A DNA stretch of 64,000 bases from Gemmataceae bacterium (GCA_901538445.1 LR594584.1:1-64000), one strand, 5' to 3'; counted from the stretch's first letter, positions 26,905-35,752 are shown. The notes: generated by a model not told the origin, from the sequence alone. Program-made: numbers and translations.

Positions 26905-27345
26905 ATGGGCCTGTTCGACATGTTCGGCGGCGGCGAGAACAAGACCACGTTCGGTCCCCACGAGGGGTTCGCCGGCGTGCTGCTGGCGGCGGCCGCGGCC
27001 GACGGGCACATCTCCGAGGAGGAGGCCCGCGGGCTGTGGGGCGCGATCGAGCGGATGAAACTGTTTTCGAGCTTCACGCCCGACAAGTTCAACAAGCTGA
27101 TGGACACGCTGCTGAAGGTGCTGAAGAAGGGCGGGCCGGACGCGCTGGTCGAGAAGTGCGCCCCCGCCCTGCCCGAGCGGCTCCGCGGCCCGGCGTTCGC
27201 CAACGCGGTCGACATCGTGCTCGCCGACGGGGCCGTCGAGGACGACGAGAAGGAGCTGATCGAGAAGCTCCAGACCGCCCTGGAGATCGACGACGACGAG
27301 GCCAAGATGATCATCCAGGTGATGATCATCAAGAACCGCGGGTGA
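26905..27345 (+). CDS. TerB-like (tellurite-resistance / DUF533-like) protein
   Basis: 146 residues, soluble. After a short N-terminus (MGLFDMFGGGENKTTFGPHE) there is an all-helical TerB-type unit: AAAADGHISEEEARGLWGAI (about 28-47) and a second acidic loop ILADGAVEDDEKELIEKL-like segment (IVLADGAVEDDEKELIEKLQ). These paired Asp/Glu loops are the family signature and are thought to bind metal. No other ter genes are nearby, so a stress role is only a family inference. Confidence 0.85.
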   Translation: MGLFDMFGGGENKTTFGPHEGFAGVLLAAAAADGHISEEEARGLWGAIERMKLFSSFTPDKFNKLMDTLLKVLKKGGPDALVEKCAPALPERLRGPAFANAVDIVLADGAVEDDEKELIEKLQTALEIDDDEAKMIIQVMIIKNRG

Positions 27346-27429
27346 GCGAGCCGGCCTGTCCCAGTTTTCTTTTGTTGGGTTGTCGAGAGCGCCGAGATCA
27401 CACCACCGCGAGAACCGAAAGAGAGCCCG

Positions 27430-28311
27430 ATGGGCGCAGCGACTACTGGGGTGCCTCGCAAAGAGGATATGTACAACCCATTGTTGCAAGCCCTTCGGGA
27501 TCTCGGGGGATCGGGTACGATCGATGAAATTGCCGAGCGAGTGATCCTTACCCTGCAAGTTCCCGAAGAAATCGCTTCGCAACTTCACGACCCCGATTAC
27601 AGCAACGAAACCGAACTCGAGTACCGACTCGCCTGGGCCAGAACGTACCTCAAAAATTACGGTATTCTCGAGCGCTCGGGCCGTGGAGTTTGGGCCATCC
27701 GCGCAGACAAGCAGTCGATTGCAAGGGTTGACCCGATTGAGGTGAATCGATTCGTCCACGCGCTCACCAAATCAAAAGCGGCTGCGCCAACCGAGGAGCA
27801 GGACGACGACGCTCTCATCCAAGCCCAAGATGCTGAAGCGCCTGACGCAATTTGGCGACAGACCCTCCACCGGGTTCTCACCACCGTTCTCACGCCGGAC
27901 GCATTTGAGCGACTGGCAATGAGACTTCTCCGCGAGAGTGGGTTCGTTCACGCGGAAGTCACTGGTCGATCCGGCGATGGTGGGATTGATGGCAAAGGTA
28001 TCGCCCGAATGGCTGGGGTTCTGAGTTTTCACGTCGTTTTCCAATGCAAACGCTACCAGGGCGCGGTGTCCTCCAGTCAGGTAAGAGATTTCCGTGGTGC
28101 GATGGTTGGGCGGGCGGACAAAGGCTTGCTTATTACAACGGGGCGCTTCAGTCGTGATGCGGTCGCTGAAGCGACTCGTGAGGGAGCACCGCCGATCGAT
28201 CTTATCGACGGGGATCGGTTGGCCGATATGCTCAAATCGCTCAAACTCGGCGTGCGAACCGAGTTGGTCGAGCGTGTGACGGTCGATGAGGCTTGGCTTG
28301 GCGCACTGTAG
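27430..28311 (+). CDS. Mrr-type restriction endonuclease
   Basis: 293 residues. The N-terminal domain (about 14-100) is the winged-helix Mrr_N type (LLQALRDLGGSGTIDEIAER; LEYRLAWARTYLKNYGILER). The C-terminal domain (about 150-290) is the PD-(D/E)xK Mrr catalytic fold: VTGRSGDGGIDGKG (Asp 187) and FQCKRY (Gln 205, Lys 207). The active site looks complete. Mrr-like enzymes cut modified foreign DNA without a partner methylase, and none is present here. Codon third positions contain visibly more A and T than in the neighbours, suggesting fairly recent acquisition. Confidence 0.92.
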   Translation: MGAATTGVPRKEDMYNPLLQALRDLGGSGTIDEIAERVILTLQVPEEIASQLHDPDYSNETELEYRLAWARTYLKNYGILERSGRGVWAIRADKQSIARVDPIEVNRFVHALTKSKAAAPTEEQDDDALIQAQDAEAPDAIWRQTLHRVLTTVLTPDAFERLAMRLLRESGFVHAEVTGRSGDGGIDGKGIARMAGVLSFHVVFQCKRYQGAVSSSQVRDFRGAMVGRADKGLLITTGRFSRDAVAEATREGAPPIDLIDGDRLADMLKSLKLGVRTELVERVTVDEAWLGAL

Positions 28312-28350
28312 TTCGTTCTTTCTCGGCTCGTTCCTGGCAACCCCAACAAA

Positions 28351-29364
28351 TTACAGACCTGCACCCGGCACCGGCGGCAACCCGGTCACCTCGACCGGTT
28401 GGCGGCCGGTGGACGTCTCGGCCTCCATCTTCGTGCCGGGCTCCTGGTGCTTCCACCGCAGGTACGCGAGTGCGACCGGCCCGCCCAATCGCGGCGAGTA
28501 ACAGCTCGATGTCACCACGCCGACCTCCTGCCCGTCGCGGAACACCTTCGCGCCGGCCGGGAGCGGGCCGCCGTCGAGCACCTTCAGCCCGAGGAACGCA
28601 CGGTTGACGTGCCCGGCGCGGTCGCGGGCCATCACGATCGGCTCCTGGCCGAGGAAGCACCCCTTCGCGTAGCTCACCGCCCGCGGCGCGCGGCCCACCT
28701 CCATCACGAACCGGTTCGCGTCGATGTCCGGCCCGAACACGGGCGTACCCGCCTCGATCCGCAACGTCTCGAACGTCTCGGGCGTCCCCGGCGCGGCCCC
28801 GGCCGCGAGCAGCGCCGCACGCACGGCCTCGGCGTGCTCCTTCGGGCACACGACGTCGAACCCCGGCACGCCGAGCGGATCGCGGCGGCGCACGCTGCAC
28901 GTGGCGATCAATCCGATGGTGCGTTCCAGGTGCGCGAACTCGGGCAACTCGGGCACGGCCCCGCCGGTCGCCTTCACGAGTACCTCGGCGGCGTGCGGCC
29001 CGGCGAGGTGAAACTGTGCGAACTGCTCAGAAACGTCGGCGATCTCGACCTGCTCCGAGATGAGGTAGCGGTCGAGGTACTTCACGAGGTCGGCGCTGCG
29101 GCCGGCGGTGGTCTCGACCCACATCGCGTGCCGCCGGTCGCGCAGCAGGACGTGGTAGATCCATACCGCGAACTGCACCTTCGCCCGCGAGTCGCACAGG
29201 TACGCCTCGCACCCGCCGCCGAGCGGCAGGTTCTTCGTGTCGTTCGTCGAGAGGTTGCCGAGGAACATCGGCGCGTCGTCGCCGGTGAGCAGCAACTTCC
29301 CCGCGGCCGCTGTGTCGAACACTGCGGCGGACGAGACGGCGGCGGCATAATCGGGTGGCGTCAT
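28351..29364 (-). CDS. ygfZ: YgfZ/GcvT family folate-binding Fe-S maintenance protein
   Basis: 337 residues with the YgfZ signature KGCFLGQE (234-241), followed by the conserved VNRAFLGLKVL. The N-terminal half has the GcvT-type fold (DDAPMFLGNLSTNDTKNLP at about 30-47; CEAYLCDSRAKV at 52-63). YgfZ proteins bind tetrahydrofolate and help repair or assemble Fe-S enzymes. A full-length glycine cleavage T protein would lack this motif, so YgfZ is the better call. Orientation and spacing do not tie it firmly to a partner. Confidence 0.9.
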   Translation of the reverse strand: MTPPDYAAAVSSAAVFDTAAAGKLLLTGDDAPMFLGNLSTNDTKNLPLGGGCEAYLCDSRAKVQFAVWIYHVLLRDRRHAMWVETTAGRSADLVKYLDRYLISEQVEIADVSEQFAQFHLAGPHAAEVLVKATGGAVPELPEFAHLERTIGLIATCSVRRRDPLGVPGFDVVCPKEHAEAVRAALLAAGAAPGTPETFETLRIEAGTPVFGPDIDANRFVMEVGRAPRAVSYAKGCFLGQEPIVMARDRAGHVNRAFLGLKVLDGGPLPAGAKVFRDGQEVGVVTSSCYSPRLGGPVALAYLRWKHQEPGTKMEAETSTGRQPVEVTGLPPVPGAGL

Positions 29365-29376
29365 GGGTACGTCTGG

Positions 29377-29428
29377 TAGGTCCGGCTGTGCCGGACAGTG
29401 GGGGCGGCGTCCGGCACAGCCGGACCTA
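29377..29428. repeat. 20-bp perfect inverted repeat, overlaps a stop codon
   Basis: Arms 29377-29396 and 29409-29428 are exact inverted copies with a 12-base loop. The right arm includes the stop codon of the LarA-like gene (29426-29428, minus strand). It could act as a bidirectional hairpin at the end of that gene, but there is no T tract. Confidence 0.75.
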
Positions 29429-30628
29429 CGAAAGCGTCAGCAGCGTCTTGTGCGCGTCGGGGACGAGCAGCACCTTCTCGCCGCCGTCGATGAGCCGCTG
29501 CACCTCGTCGGGCGTGTGGAGCGGGGTGGTGAACAGGCTCTCGGCCACGTCGTCGGGGTAGCCGCTCGCGAGGAACACGCTATACGTCCGCGTGACGTAG
29601 GCCCAGAGCCGCGCCGCGGACCAGTCGGCCGGCTTCAACTTCGCGAGCCGCTTCTTCGCGCCGGAGGGTGCGTCCATCGAGCGGAGCATCGCGGCCCCGG
29701 CTCCAAGCTCGGGCGCGGCAGCGGTCAGCAAGGCGATGCGGCTGCCTTTTGGGGCGACCCGGGCCGCACACACTAGCGCCTTCGCGAGGTCGAGGAACGT
29801 CGTCTGCGACGGGTCGCCGGAGACCGCCGCGACGACCGTGTCGGGCTCCTCGGTTACCGTGCCGGCCCAGCGAGCGTCCTGCCTCCGAACCCCCTCGGCG
29901 GAACTGGTCGGCATCCCGCCGATCACGTCCTGCACTGCGTCGCCGGCCCCAGCGATCACCTGAACGAAGAACGGCATCCCGAGCAGTGCGACGACCTCGG
30001 TAGCCTCCTCGCGGACGGGCCACGGCTCCTCGCCGGGGGCATCGATCGACACTTGCCCCTGGTACGCGGCCCGGTTTTCGGCGTCTCCCAGCGCGGGGAA
30101 GATCGCGAACTCGGCCCCGGCGTACCCCGCGAGCGGGTCGTACCCGCGGCCACTCACGACGATCGTGAAGTCGCCTTCCGCGAGCGTGCGGTTCAGGTAA
30201 ATGCGCCGGCCGTCCACCGTGGACCCGACGTAAGCGAGGCGCTTTCGGTCGGCCGGGTCGTGGACCTCGCGCCGCACCGGGGCGAACTCGACGGCGAGCG
30301 CGGCCGACCAGTCGGCGGGCACTTCGGGCGGCACGAGGAGTGTGACGGAACCGAGGGAAAGGCCGGCGTCGCGGAGGTACGCGAGAACCGCTTCGACGAC
30401 GGGAACGGCCTGCGCCACGCCGGAATCGACCACGATCGTGACGCGGTCGTCTGGAGTCAGTGCGCGGCAGAGGGGCTCGAAGCCGACCGGCTTGTCGAGC
30501 GCCGCACGGGTGAGTTCGACAGGTGACGCGGGCTGCGCCGCGACGGGGTCGCGGGTGACCGCAACGGCGCGGCCGGGCGGAACGGACAGCGACCACGCGG
30601 CCGACCCGACGATCAGATCCTGTGACAT
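29426..30628 (-). CDS. LarA-like protein (nickel-pincer lactate racemase family) with altered active site
   Basis: A 400-residue protein beginning MSQDLIVGSAAWSLSVPPGR, with GGGGAAGG immediately upstream. A start at 30652 is possible. The overall pattern is LarA-like: DDRVTIVVDSG (60-70), then YLNRTLAEGDFTIVVSGRGY (about 144-163) and GYAGAEFAIFP (168-178). In true LarA the corresponding segment has PH and GGRK with the catalytic His and the pincer-binding Lys; here it reads YD and GAEF. Known LarA residues therefore appear missing, so racemase activity is doubtful. No larB, larC or larE is nearby. Confidence 0.75.
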   Translation of the reverse strand: MSQDLIVGSAAWSLSVPPGRAVAVTRDPVAAQPASPVELTRAALDKPVGFEPLCRALTPDDRVTIVVDSGVAQAVPVVEAVLAYLRDAGLSLGSVTLLVPPEVPADWSAALAVEFAPVRREVHDPADRKRLAYVGSTVDGRRIYLNRTLAEGDFTIVVSGRGYDPLAGYAGAEFAIFPALGDAENRAAYQGQVSIDAPGEEPWPVREEATEVVALLGMPFFVQVIAGAGDAVQDVIGGMPTSSAEGVRRQDARWAGTVTEEPDTVVAAVSGDPSQTTFLDLAKALVCAARVAPKGSRIALLTAAAPELGAGAAMLRSMDAPSGAKKRLAKLKPADWSAARLWAYVTRTYSVFLASGYPDDVAESLFTTPLHTPDEVQRLIDGGEKVLLVPDAHKTLLTLS

Positions 30629-30704
30629 CACCTTCCCCTGCCCCGGTCCCATGCGGGCATTATAACAGGCGGGGAAGACGCCACAGCGGTGCGGTCGTGT
30701 GCGG

Positions 30705-30774
30705 TCTGGTCCGAGCCCGAGCGCCGAGCGAGGGTTCGCGCTGACCCTCGCTCGGCGCTCGGGCTCGGACCAGA
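30705..30774. repeat. 31-bp perfect inverted repeat
   Basis: The left arm 30705-30735 pairs exactly with 30744-30774 around the 8-base loop TCGCGCTG. It is made of the repeated elements CTGGTCCGAGCCCGAGC and CGCCGAGCGAGGG. It lies in the gap between the 30795 gene's stop and the LarA-like start (both minus strand). A stem of this length with no T tract looks more like a dispersed REP-type element than a standard terminator. Confidence 0.85.
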
Positions 30775-30794
30775 AGTCGCCCACCCTTGCCAGG

Positions 30795-31661
30795 TCAGTC
30801 CACGACCGGGTTCTTGTCGGTGATGACGCCGATGGTCTTCATTTTCATGGTCAGCTTCGCGTCGATCGTCTGGCCCATCGCCTCGATCGACATGGTGCCG
30901 GACAGGTCCATATCGACCTTCGACTCGGTGACGCGGCCGTTCTTGATGTCGAACTTGTGGGTCGCGGCGTACTTGTCGGCCTTGAGGTCGGCCTTGGTGA
31001 TCTTGAACGGGAGGCCCGAGTCGCCGTTGTCGTCGCCCGGCTTGAACGTCAGGTCGCCCTTCGCCGTGAGCGTGGCCAGGTCGCCCTTCACCGCGTCGAG
31101 CGTGAACTTCTCCTTCGTCTCGACGTTGCCCATTGCGCCCATCGCGACCGCGGTCGTGCGGTCCCAGGTGCCGCCGACCGCGACCGGCTTGGCCGGGCCG
31201 GCCAGGAACGTCTGCGAGAACATCTGCTTGACGGCCGCCTGCGGCATCATCGCCTTCATCATCTTCCGCTCGGCCGCTCCCTCGCCCACGACCGCGTCGA
31301 GGAACTTCTCGTACCCGTCGAGCTTGGCCACCTCCATCTTGTCGTTGAGGGTGGCGGTGAACGTGACCCCCTTGAGGTTCCCCGCGGCGTTGGCCCCCGG
31401 GAGGTTCGGCGCGTCGACCGTCATCTCGACGTAGGTCATCTCGACCACGGTCTCGCCGGCCTTGACCGACTTCACCTTGAACTTGAGCACCGACTTGATG
31501 CCCATCTTCTGCTCGACCTTCTGACCGAGGACCTCGATCTTCTGGTCCATGGTGACGGTCGCCTTGTTGTAAAAGACCTCGCCCTCCTTGAGCTTCCACT
31601 GGAGGGTGTGGGCGTCTCCCTGCGCGGCGATCAGCAGGGCCAGGACCGGGGCCGTGAACAT
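30795..31661 (-). CDS. secreted DUF6263-like protein
   Basis: 288 residues with a short signal peptide (MFTAPVLALLIAAQGDA). The mature part is beta-rich and repetitive: LQWKLKEGEVFYNKATVTMD, then MTYVEMTVDAPNLPG, a Met-rich stretch at about 130-150, and a long C-terminal beta region ending KMKTIGVITDKNPVVD. It resembles the planctomycete DUF6263 group of exported proteins. Function unknown. It lies downstream of the second DUF1549/1553 gene, on the same strand and 81 bases away. Confidence 0.75.
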   Translation of the reverse strand: MFTAPVLALLIAAQGDAHTLQWKLKEGEVFYNKATVTMDQKIEVLGQKVEQKMGIKSVLKFKVKSVKAGETVVEMTYVEMTVDAPNLPGANAAGNLKGVTFTATLNDKMEVAKLDGYEKFLDAVVGEGAAERKMMKAMMPQAAVKQMFSQTFLAGPAKPVAVGGTWDRTTAVAMGAMGNVETKEKFTLDAVKGDLATLTAKGDLTFKPGDDNGDSGLPFKITKADLKADKYAATHKFDIKNGRVTESKVDMDLSGTMSIEAMGQTIDAKLTMKMKTIGVITDKNPVVD

Positions 31662-31742
31662 CGGTGGAACCTCTTCTGGGTGTGCGGACCGGGGGGCTAC
31701 TTGTACTTCGCCGGCACGGCCGCCGCATTCTGCGGGTCGGTG

Positions 31743-34700
31743 TCACTCCGCGGCGGCGAACTCGTTCGAGAGCAACAGCACCTGTGCCAGTTCCTCCCAC
31801 GGGCCGAGCGGGGCGGGGAGCTTCGACGTGTCGAAGAAGTGCGTCTTCGCGTCCCACTTCATCATCGTACCGGGCAGCGCGGCCATCTGCCGCTCCGGCA
31901 TCGTGATTGTGGGTGCCCACCGGAACGCGTTCCCGGCCGGGTCGGCCTTCGAGAAGGTCAGGAAGTCGAGCGCGTCGCCCTTCTTCACCTCCACGGCCTT
32001 CAGCTTCGTGGGCACGCTGTCGTTCGCGGCGGTCCACTCGCCGAGCAGCCCGGTCCGGCTCGACACGATCCGGCACAGCACGCCGTCGCCGGCCGGGGCG
32101 GTGTGGCTCAGTTCGGCCGCGACGTCGATCTTCCCGTCCTCGGGGGCGGTCCACCGGCGGCACGCGGCCCGCACCTTCGTGGCCTTGCCGCCGTCGGGGC
32201 CGAGCTCCAGGCCCGTGAGATCGACGCCGGCGAGCTTCCCCCCTTTCACAACGTTCCCGGCGAACGCGAGCGGTGTGAACGCGGTCACCTTCTTCGCCTT
32301 ATCGTCGTAGTCGGCGAACCCGTAGCTCCAGGTCGTGGCCTCAGGAACGACGACGTCGTTCGGCGGGTACGCGTCGAGAAACGCAAGCGCCCGCGAAACC
32401 TCGGCCGCCGTCGCCGCGCGCTGGAGCGCGGCCCGGTACAGCTTCTGGACCGCGGCCGGCCGGTCCGCGGCGCTCGCGGGCTTCGCGGCGGCCGCGAGCG
32501 CCTTGGCGTTGTCGAGCACGAACGGGCTGTTCATCAGGAACAGCGCCTGCGGCGGGAGCGTGGTGCTGGCGCGCGCGCCGGCCGAGAAGTTCGGGTCCGG
32601 GAAATCGAAGCTCCGGAACAGGTTCGGCAGCGTCTTGCGGTCCACGAAGGCGTACACCGTGCGGGAGAGCGTCGCGGGCTGCGCCACGTCACGGGGCTTG
32701 CCGCCACGGGTGCCGTCGAGCCGCCCGGACACGGCGAGGATCGAGTCGCGGTACGCCTCGAACTCCAGTTTCCGCACCGGCATCCTCCAGAGCAGCCGGT
32801 TCTCCGGGTCGGCCTTCACACCGGCCGCCGCGAGCGCGTCGGCCGAGCGGGACGACTGGCGGTACGCGGCCGAGGTCATGACGAGCTTGTGGAGCTTCTT
32901 CACCGACCACCCGTCGGCGACGAACTTCGCCGCGAGGTAGTCGAGCAGTTCCGGGTGCGTGGGCCGGTCGCCGCGGAACCCGAAGTCGCTCGCGGTGCCG
33001 ACGATCCCGCGGCCGAAGTGCCAGCCCCAGATGCGGTTCACGAACACGCGGGCGGTCAGCGGGTTGGCCGGGTCGGTGATGGCCCTCGCGAGTTCGAGCC
33101 GGCCGCTGCTGGTCGCCGGGAACGGCTTGCGGTCCGGGCCGGCGAGGGCGGCGAAGAACGCCCGCGGGGCCGGCGCGCCCTGGGTCCGCGGGTTCCCACG
33201 GATGAACACCTTCCCGTTGTGCGGCTGCGCCTCCTGCACCACCATCGCGCGGGCCGGTGTGCCGGGGTGCGCGTCGAGCGCCGCGACCGCTTGCGTCACC
33301 TTGTTGATCTCGTCCTGCGACGCCTTGGCGTACAGGCGCGAGCCGCCGAACTGGTTGGCCGGGGGCGCGAACGGCGACTTCGCCGCCACAAGCAACTGCC
33401 GCACCTTCTCGGCGTCGGCGTCGTCGAGCGCGAGCGACTGTTCGAGCTTGTAGTACCGGCCGATGACGTTGGTGCCGATCTGCGCGCCGGTCGCCGTGGC
33501 ATCGGCTTCGTCGGGTTTGGCGAGCTTCGCCAACTCGCCCGTGGCCTTCGCGTGCCACGCCTTGTGGACGCCGTCGAACAGTTCCGAGTACCGCTTCGCG
33601 ACCTCGGCGAGCGACTCGGGCGGCGGCCCGGCGAACGCCTTCGCGACGAGCGAGTTGAGTTTCTTGTCGGCGTTGGCGGCGAACGACTCGGCGAGCGGCT
33701 TGGCCTTCGCTCCGAACCCGTCGGCCGGGAGCTTCGCGAACTCCTCCCACGGCCCGAACACGGCCGGGTTCCCCTTCACCCACGCGGCCCACGCGCCCGC
33801 GACGGTGTTGTGGACGTACTCGTGGAGCTTCTTCTTGAGGACGTCGTCCTTGGCCTTCGGGTTCTGGTACACGCTCTTGCCGCCGGCCTCGTGGACCGAC
33901 AGCAGGTACTCGCCGACCCCGCCCCGCACGTCGGTAAGCGTCAGTGCGGTGATGCGGGCGTGCGCCGCGACGGCGGCTGCGCGGGCTTTCTCGTTGTCGG
34001 CCCGGTACTTCACCGCGTCGGGCGTGTCCTCCTGCGGCTCCAGCACGGGCAGCACGTCCGGGTCCTTCGTGCTCTTGAAGACGCTGTACAGGCCGTAGTA
34101 GTCGGCGGTGGCGATCGGCTCCAGCTTGTGGTCGTGGCACCGGGCGCACCCGGCGGTAAGGCCGAGGAGCCCGCGGGAGAGCGTGTCGATGCGGTCGTCG
34201 ATCACGTCGTCGTCCACGTTCCCGTTGGGCTTGCGGCCGACGGTGAGGAACCCGAGCGCGGCGAGGTGGCGGTTGTCGCCGGGCTTCGCGGGCAGTAGGT
34301 CGGCGGCGAGCTGCTCGGTCACGAACCGGTCGAACGGGAGGTCTGCGTTGAACGCGCGGATCACGTAGTCGCGGTACGTCCAGGCGTAAGGGTACACGCC
34401 CTGGCCGCCAAAGATGCCGCCCTGGTTGTCGGCGTACCGGGCCACGTCGAGCCAGTGCCGGCCCCACCGCTCGCCGTACCGCGGGCTCGCGAGCAGCCGG
34501 TCGATGAGCTGCTCGTAGGCGTCGGGCCGCGCGTCCTTCTCGAACGCCTCGACCTCGTCCGGCGTGGGCGGCAGCCCGTGCAGGTCGAACGTCGCGCGGC
34601 GGATCAGCGTCCGCTTGTCGGCCGACTGGGCGAACGCGAGCCCCTTCTCGGCGAGCTTCGCGAGCAGGAATCGATCGACGTCGTTGCGGGCGGCCTGCGG

Positions 34701-35192
34701 GCCCCGCACCTCGGGCACCTTCGGGAGCGCGACCGGCCGGAACGCCCAGTGCGTCGGCACGCCGGCCATGACCTTCTTGAAGTCGTAGGGGTCAGCGGTC
34801 GCCGTGCCGGCGTCGGTCCGCGGGTCGGGCGCGCCCTGCTTGACCCACTCGGCGAGCGCGTCGATCTGCGCCTGCGCGAGCTTCCCCTTGGGGGGCATCT
34901 GGAGGTGCGGGTCGGTGAACTTCACGGCACGGACGAGCGGGGACTTGTCCGGGTTGCCGGGGACGACCGCGGGGCCGGTGTCGCCGCCCTTGAGGGTGGC
35001 GGCGCGGGTGTCGAGCCGGAGGCCGCCCTTGTCCTTCTTCTCGCCGTGGCACGAGTAGCAGTGCTCGACGAGGACCGGCCGGACCTTGTTCTCGAAGAAC
35101 GCGACCTGCTCGGGCGTCGGCGCGGGGTCCGCCGCGGCGGCCGGGGCCGGGAGGAGCGACAGGGCGGCAAGGGCGGGGAGTGTGCGGAGCAT
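31743..35192 (-). CDS. DUF1549/DUF1553 planctomycete cytochrome-type protein (second of three)
   Basis: 1149 residues from ATG 35192 (MLRTLPALAALSLLPAPAAA signal). CYSCH near residue 44, a cytochrome segment ending MPPKGKLAQAQ, DUF1549 with FDLHGLPPTPDEVEAF, the CARCHDHKLEP motif, and DUF1553 with NPLTARVFVNRIWGWHFGRG. It differs from the first copy: about 150 extra residues of beta-rich sequence come after DUF1553 (from about YPPNDVVVPEATTW), before the usual end motif VLLLSNEF. Its DUF1501 partner is upstream but separated by the GxxExxY cassette. Confidence 0.92.
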   Translation of the reverse strand: MLRTLPALAALSLLPAPAAAADPAPTPEQVAFFENKVRPVLVEHCYSCHGEKKDKGGLRLDTRAATLKGGDTGPAVVPGNPDKSPLVRAVKFTDPHLQMPPKGKLAQAQIDALAEWVKQGAPDPRTDAGTATADPYDFKKVMAGVPTHWAFRPVALPKVPEVRGPQAARNDVDRFLLAKLAEKGLAFAQSADKRTLIRRATFDLHGLPPTPDEVEAFEKDARPDAYEQLIDRLLASPRYGERWGRHWLDVARYADNQGGIFGGQGVYPYAWTYRDYVIRAFNADLPFDRFVTEQLAADLLPAKPGDNRHLAALGFLTVGRKPNGNVDDDVIDDRIDTLSRGLLGLTAGCARCHDHKLEPIATADYYGLYSVFKSTKDPDVLPVLEPQEDTPDAVKYRADNEKARAAAVAAHARITALTLTDVRGGVGEYLLSVHEAGGKSVYQNPKAKDDVLKKKLHEYVHNTVAGAWAAWVKGNPAVFGPWEEFAKLPADGFGAKAKPLAESFAANADKKLNSLVAKAFAGPPPESLAEVAKRYSELFDGVHKAWHAKATGELAKLAKPDEADATATGAQIGTNVIGRYYKLEQSLALDDADAEKVRQLLVAAKSPFAPPANQFGGSRLYAKASQDEINKVTQAVAALDAHPGTPARAMVVQEAQPHNGKVFIRGNPRTQGAPAPRAFFAALAGPDRKPFPATSSGRLELARAITDPANPLTARVFVNRIWGWHFGRGIVGTASDFGFRGDRPTHPELLDYLAAKFVADGWSVKKLHKLVMTSAAYRQSSRSADALAAAGVKADPENRLLWRMPVRKLEFEAYRDSILAVSGRLDGTRGGKPRDVAQPATLSRTVYAFVDRKTLPNLFRSFDFPDPNFSAGARASTTLPPQALFLMNSPFVLDNAKALAAAAKPASAADRPAAVQKLYRAALQRAATAAEVSRALAFLDAYPPNDVVVPEATTWSYGFADYDDKAKKVTAFTPLAFAGNVVKGGKLAGVDLTGLELGPDGGKATKVRAACRRWTAPEDGKIDVAAELSHTAPAGDGVLCRIVSSRTGLLGEWTAANDSVPTKLKAVEVKKGDALDFLTFSKADPAGNAFRWAPTITMPERQMAALPGTMMKWDAKTHFFDTSKLPAPLGPWEELAQVLLLSNEFAAAE

Positions 35193-35210
35193 GGTTCGGC
35201 TGGTGGGGAT

Positions 35211-35747
35211 GAAGCGATGGAACGCGGATGACGCCGATGAAAGGCAGGATGAAGACGGATCGGGCACTCAGTCAGGGAGGAAGATCAGAGACGGAAGTTC
35301 GGTCTTCCGGGACTCGAAGATCTTCCGCCGGAACTCGGGGCGGGGGCCGAAGTTCATGAGCAGTCCGATATCGATGGAGGACGCACGGAGGTAATTGACC
35401 ACCTGTGCGTCGTGCTCGGGGGCGAGGCGCTCGACCGCTTTCAGTTCGACGATGACGAGCCCTTCAACGAGGATGTCGGCGAAGTACTCGCCGACCGCGA
35501 CGCCGTCGTAGTACACCTCGATCTTCGCCTGCGGGACGATCGAGAGCCCGCGCTTTCGGAGTTCGACCTCCATCGCCCCCTGGTACACCTTCTCCAGGAA
35601 GCCCCAGCCGAGCGTGTTGTACACGGTGTAGAACGCGCCGATGATCTGCTCGGTAATGTTCTCGTGCTTCATGGCTCGCTATCGCCTGGTCTGTTCTGAT
35701 CCTCTTGATCCCGCCTTTCATCCGCTTCATCCGCGTCCCATCGCTTC
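35211..35747. mobile_element. candidate GxxExxY cassette bounded by inverted repeats
   Basis: The left arm 35211-35262 and the right arm about 35695-35747 are inverted relatives of roughly 52 bases, both beginning (reading inwards) GAAGCGATGGRACGCGGATG. Between them lies only the GxxExxY gene. The pair separates the DUF1501 and DUF1549/1553 genes, which are adjacent in the other two copies in this window. The same ends occur at 7331-7468 without a gene. No transposase is present. Mobility is an inference from these three facts. Confidence 0.5.
35268..35672 (-). CDS. GxxExxY protein
   Basis: 134 residues, MKHENITEQIIGAFYTVYNT at the N-terminus, with the name-giving motif GWGFLEKVYQ (about 22-31) and then a VGEYFADILVEGLVIVELKA segment (about 60-79), which has the E-x-K layout of PD-(D/E)xK-type nuclease folds (family PF13366). 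The expected activity is nucleic-acid binding or cutting, not demonstrated. It is inside an inverted-repeat frame. Confidence 0.9.
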   Translation of the reverse strand: MKHENITEQIIGAFYTVYNTLGWGFLEKVYQGAMEVELRKRGLSIVPQAKIEVYYDGVAVGEYFADILVEGLVIVELKAVERLAPEHDAQVVNYLRASSIDIGLLMNFGPRPEFRRKIFESRKTELPSLIFLPD

Positions 35748-35752
35748 CTGGA

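Noticed and set aside
30699..34298. 1199-aa plus-strand ORF opposite the second DUF1549/1553 gene
   Set aside because: Shadow frame; the minus strand has the two CxxCH motifs and full domain order.
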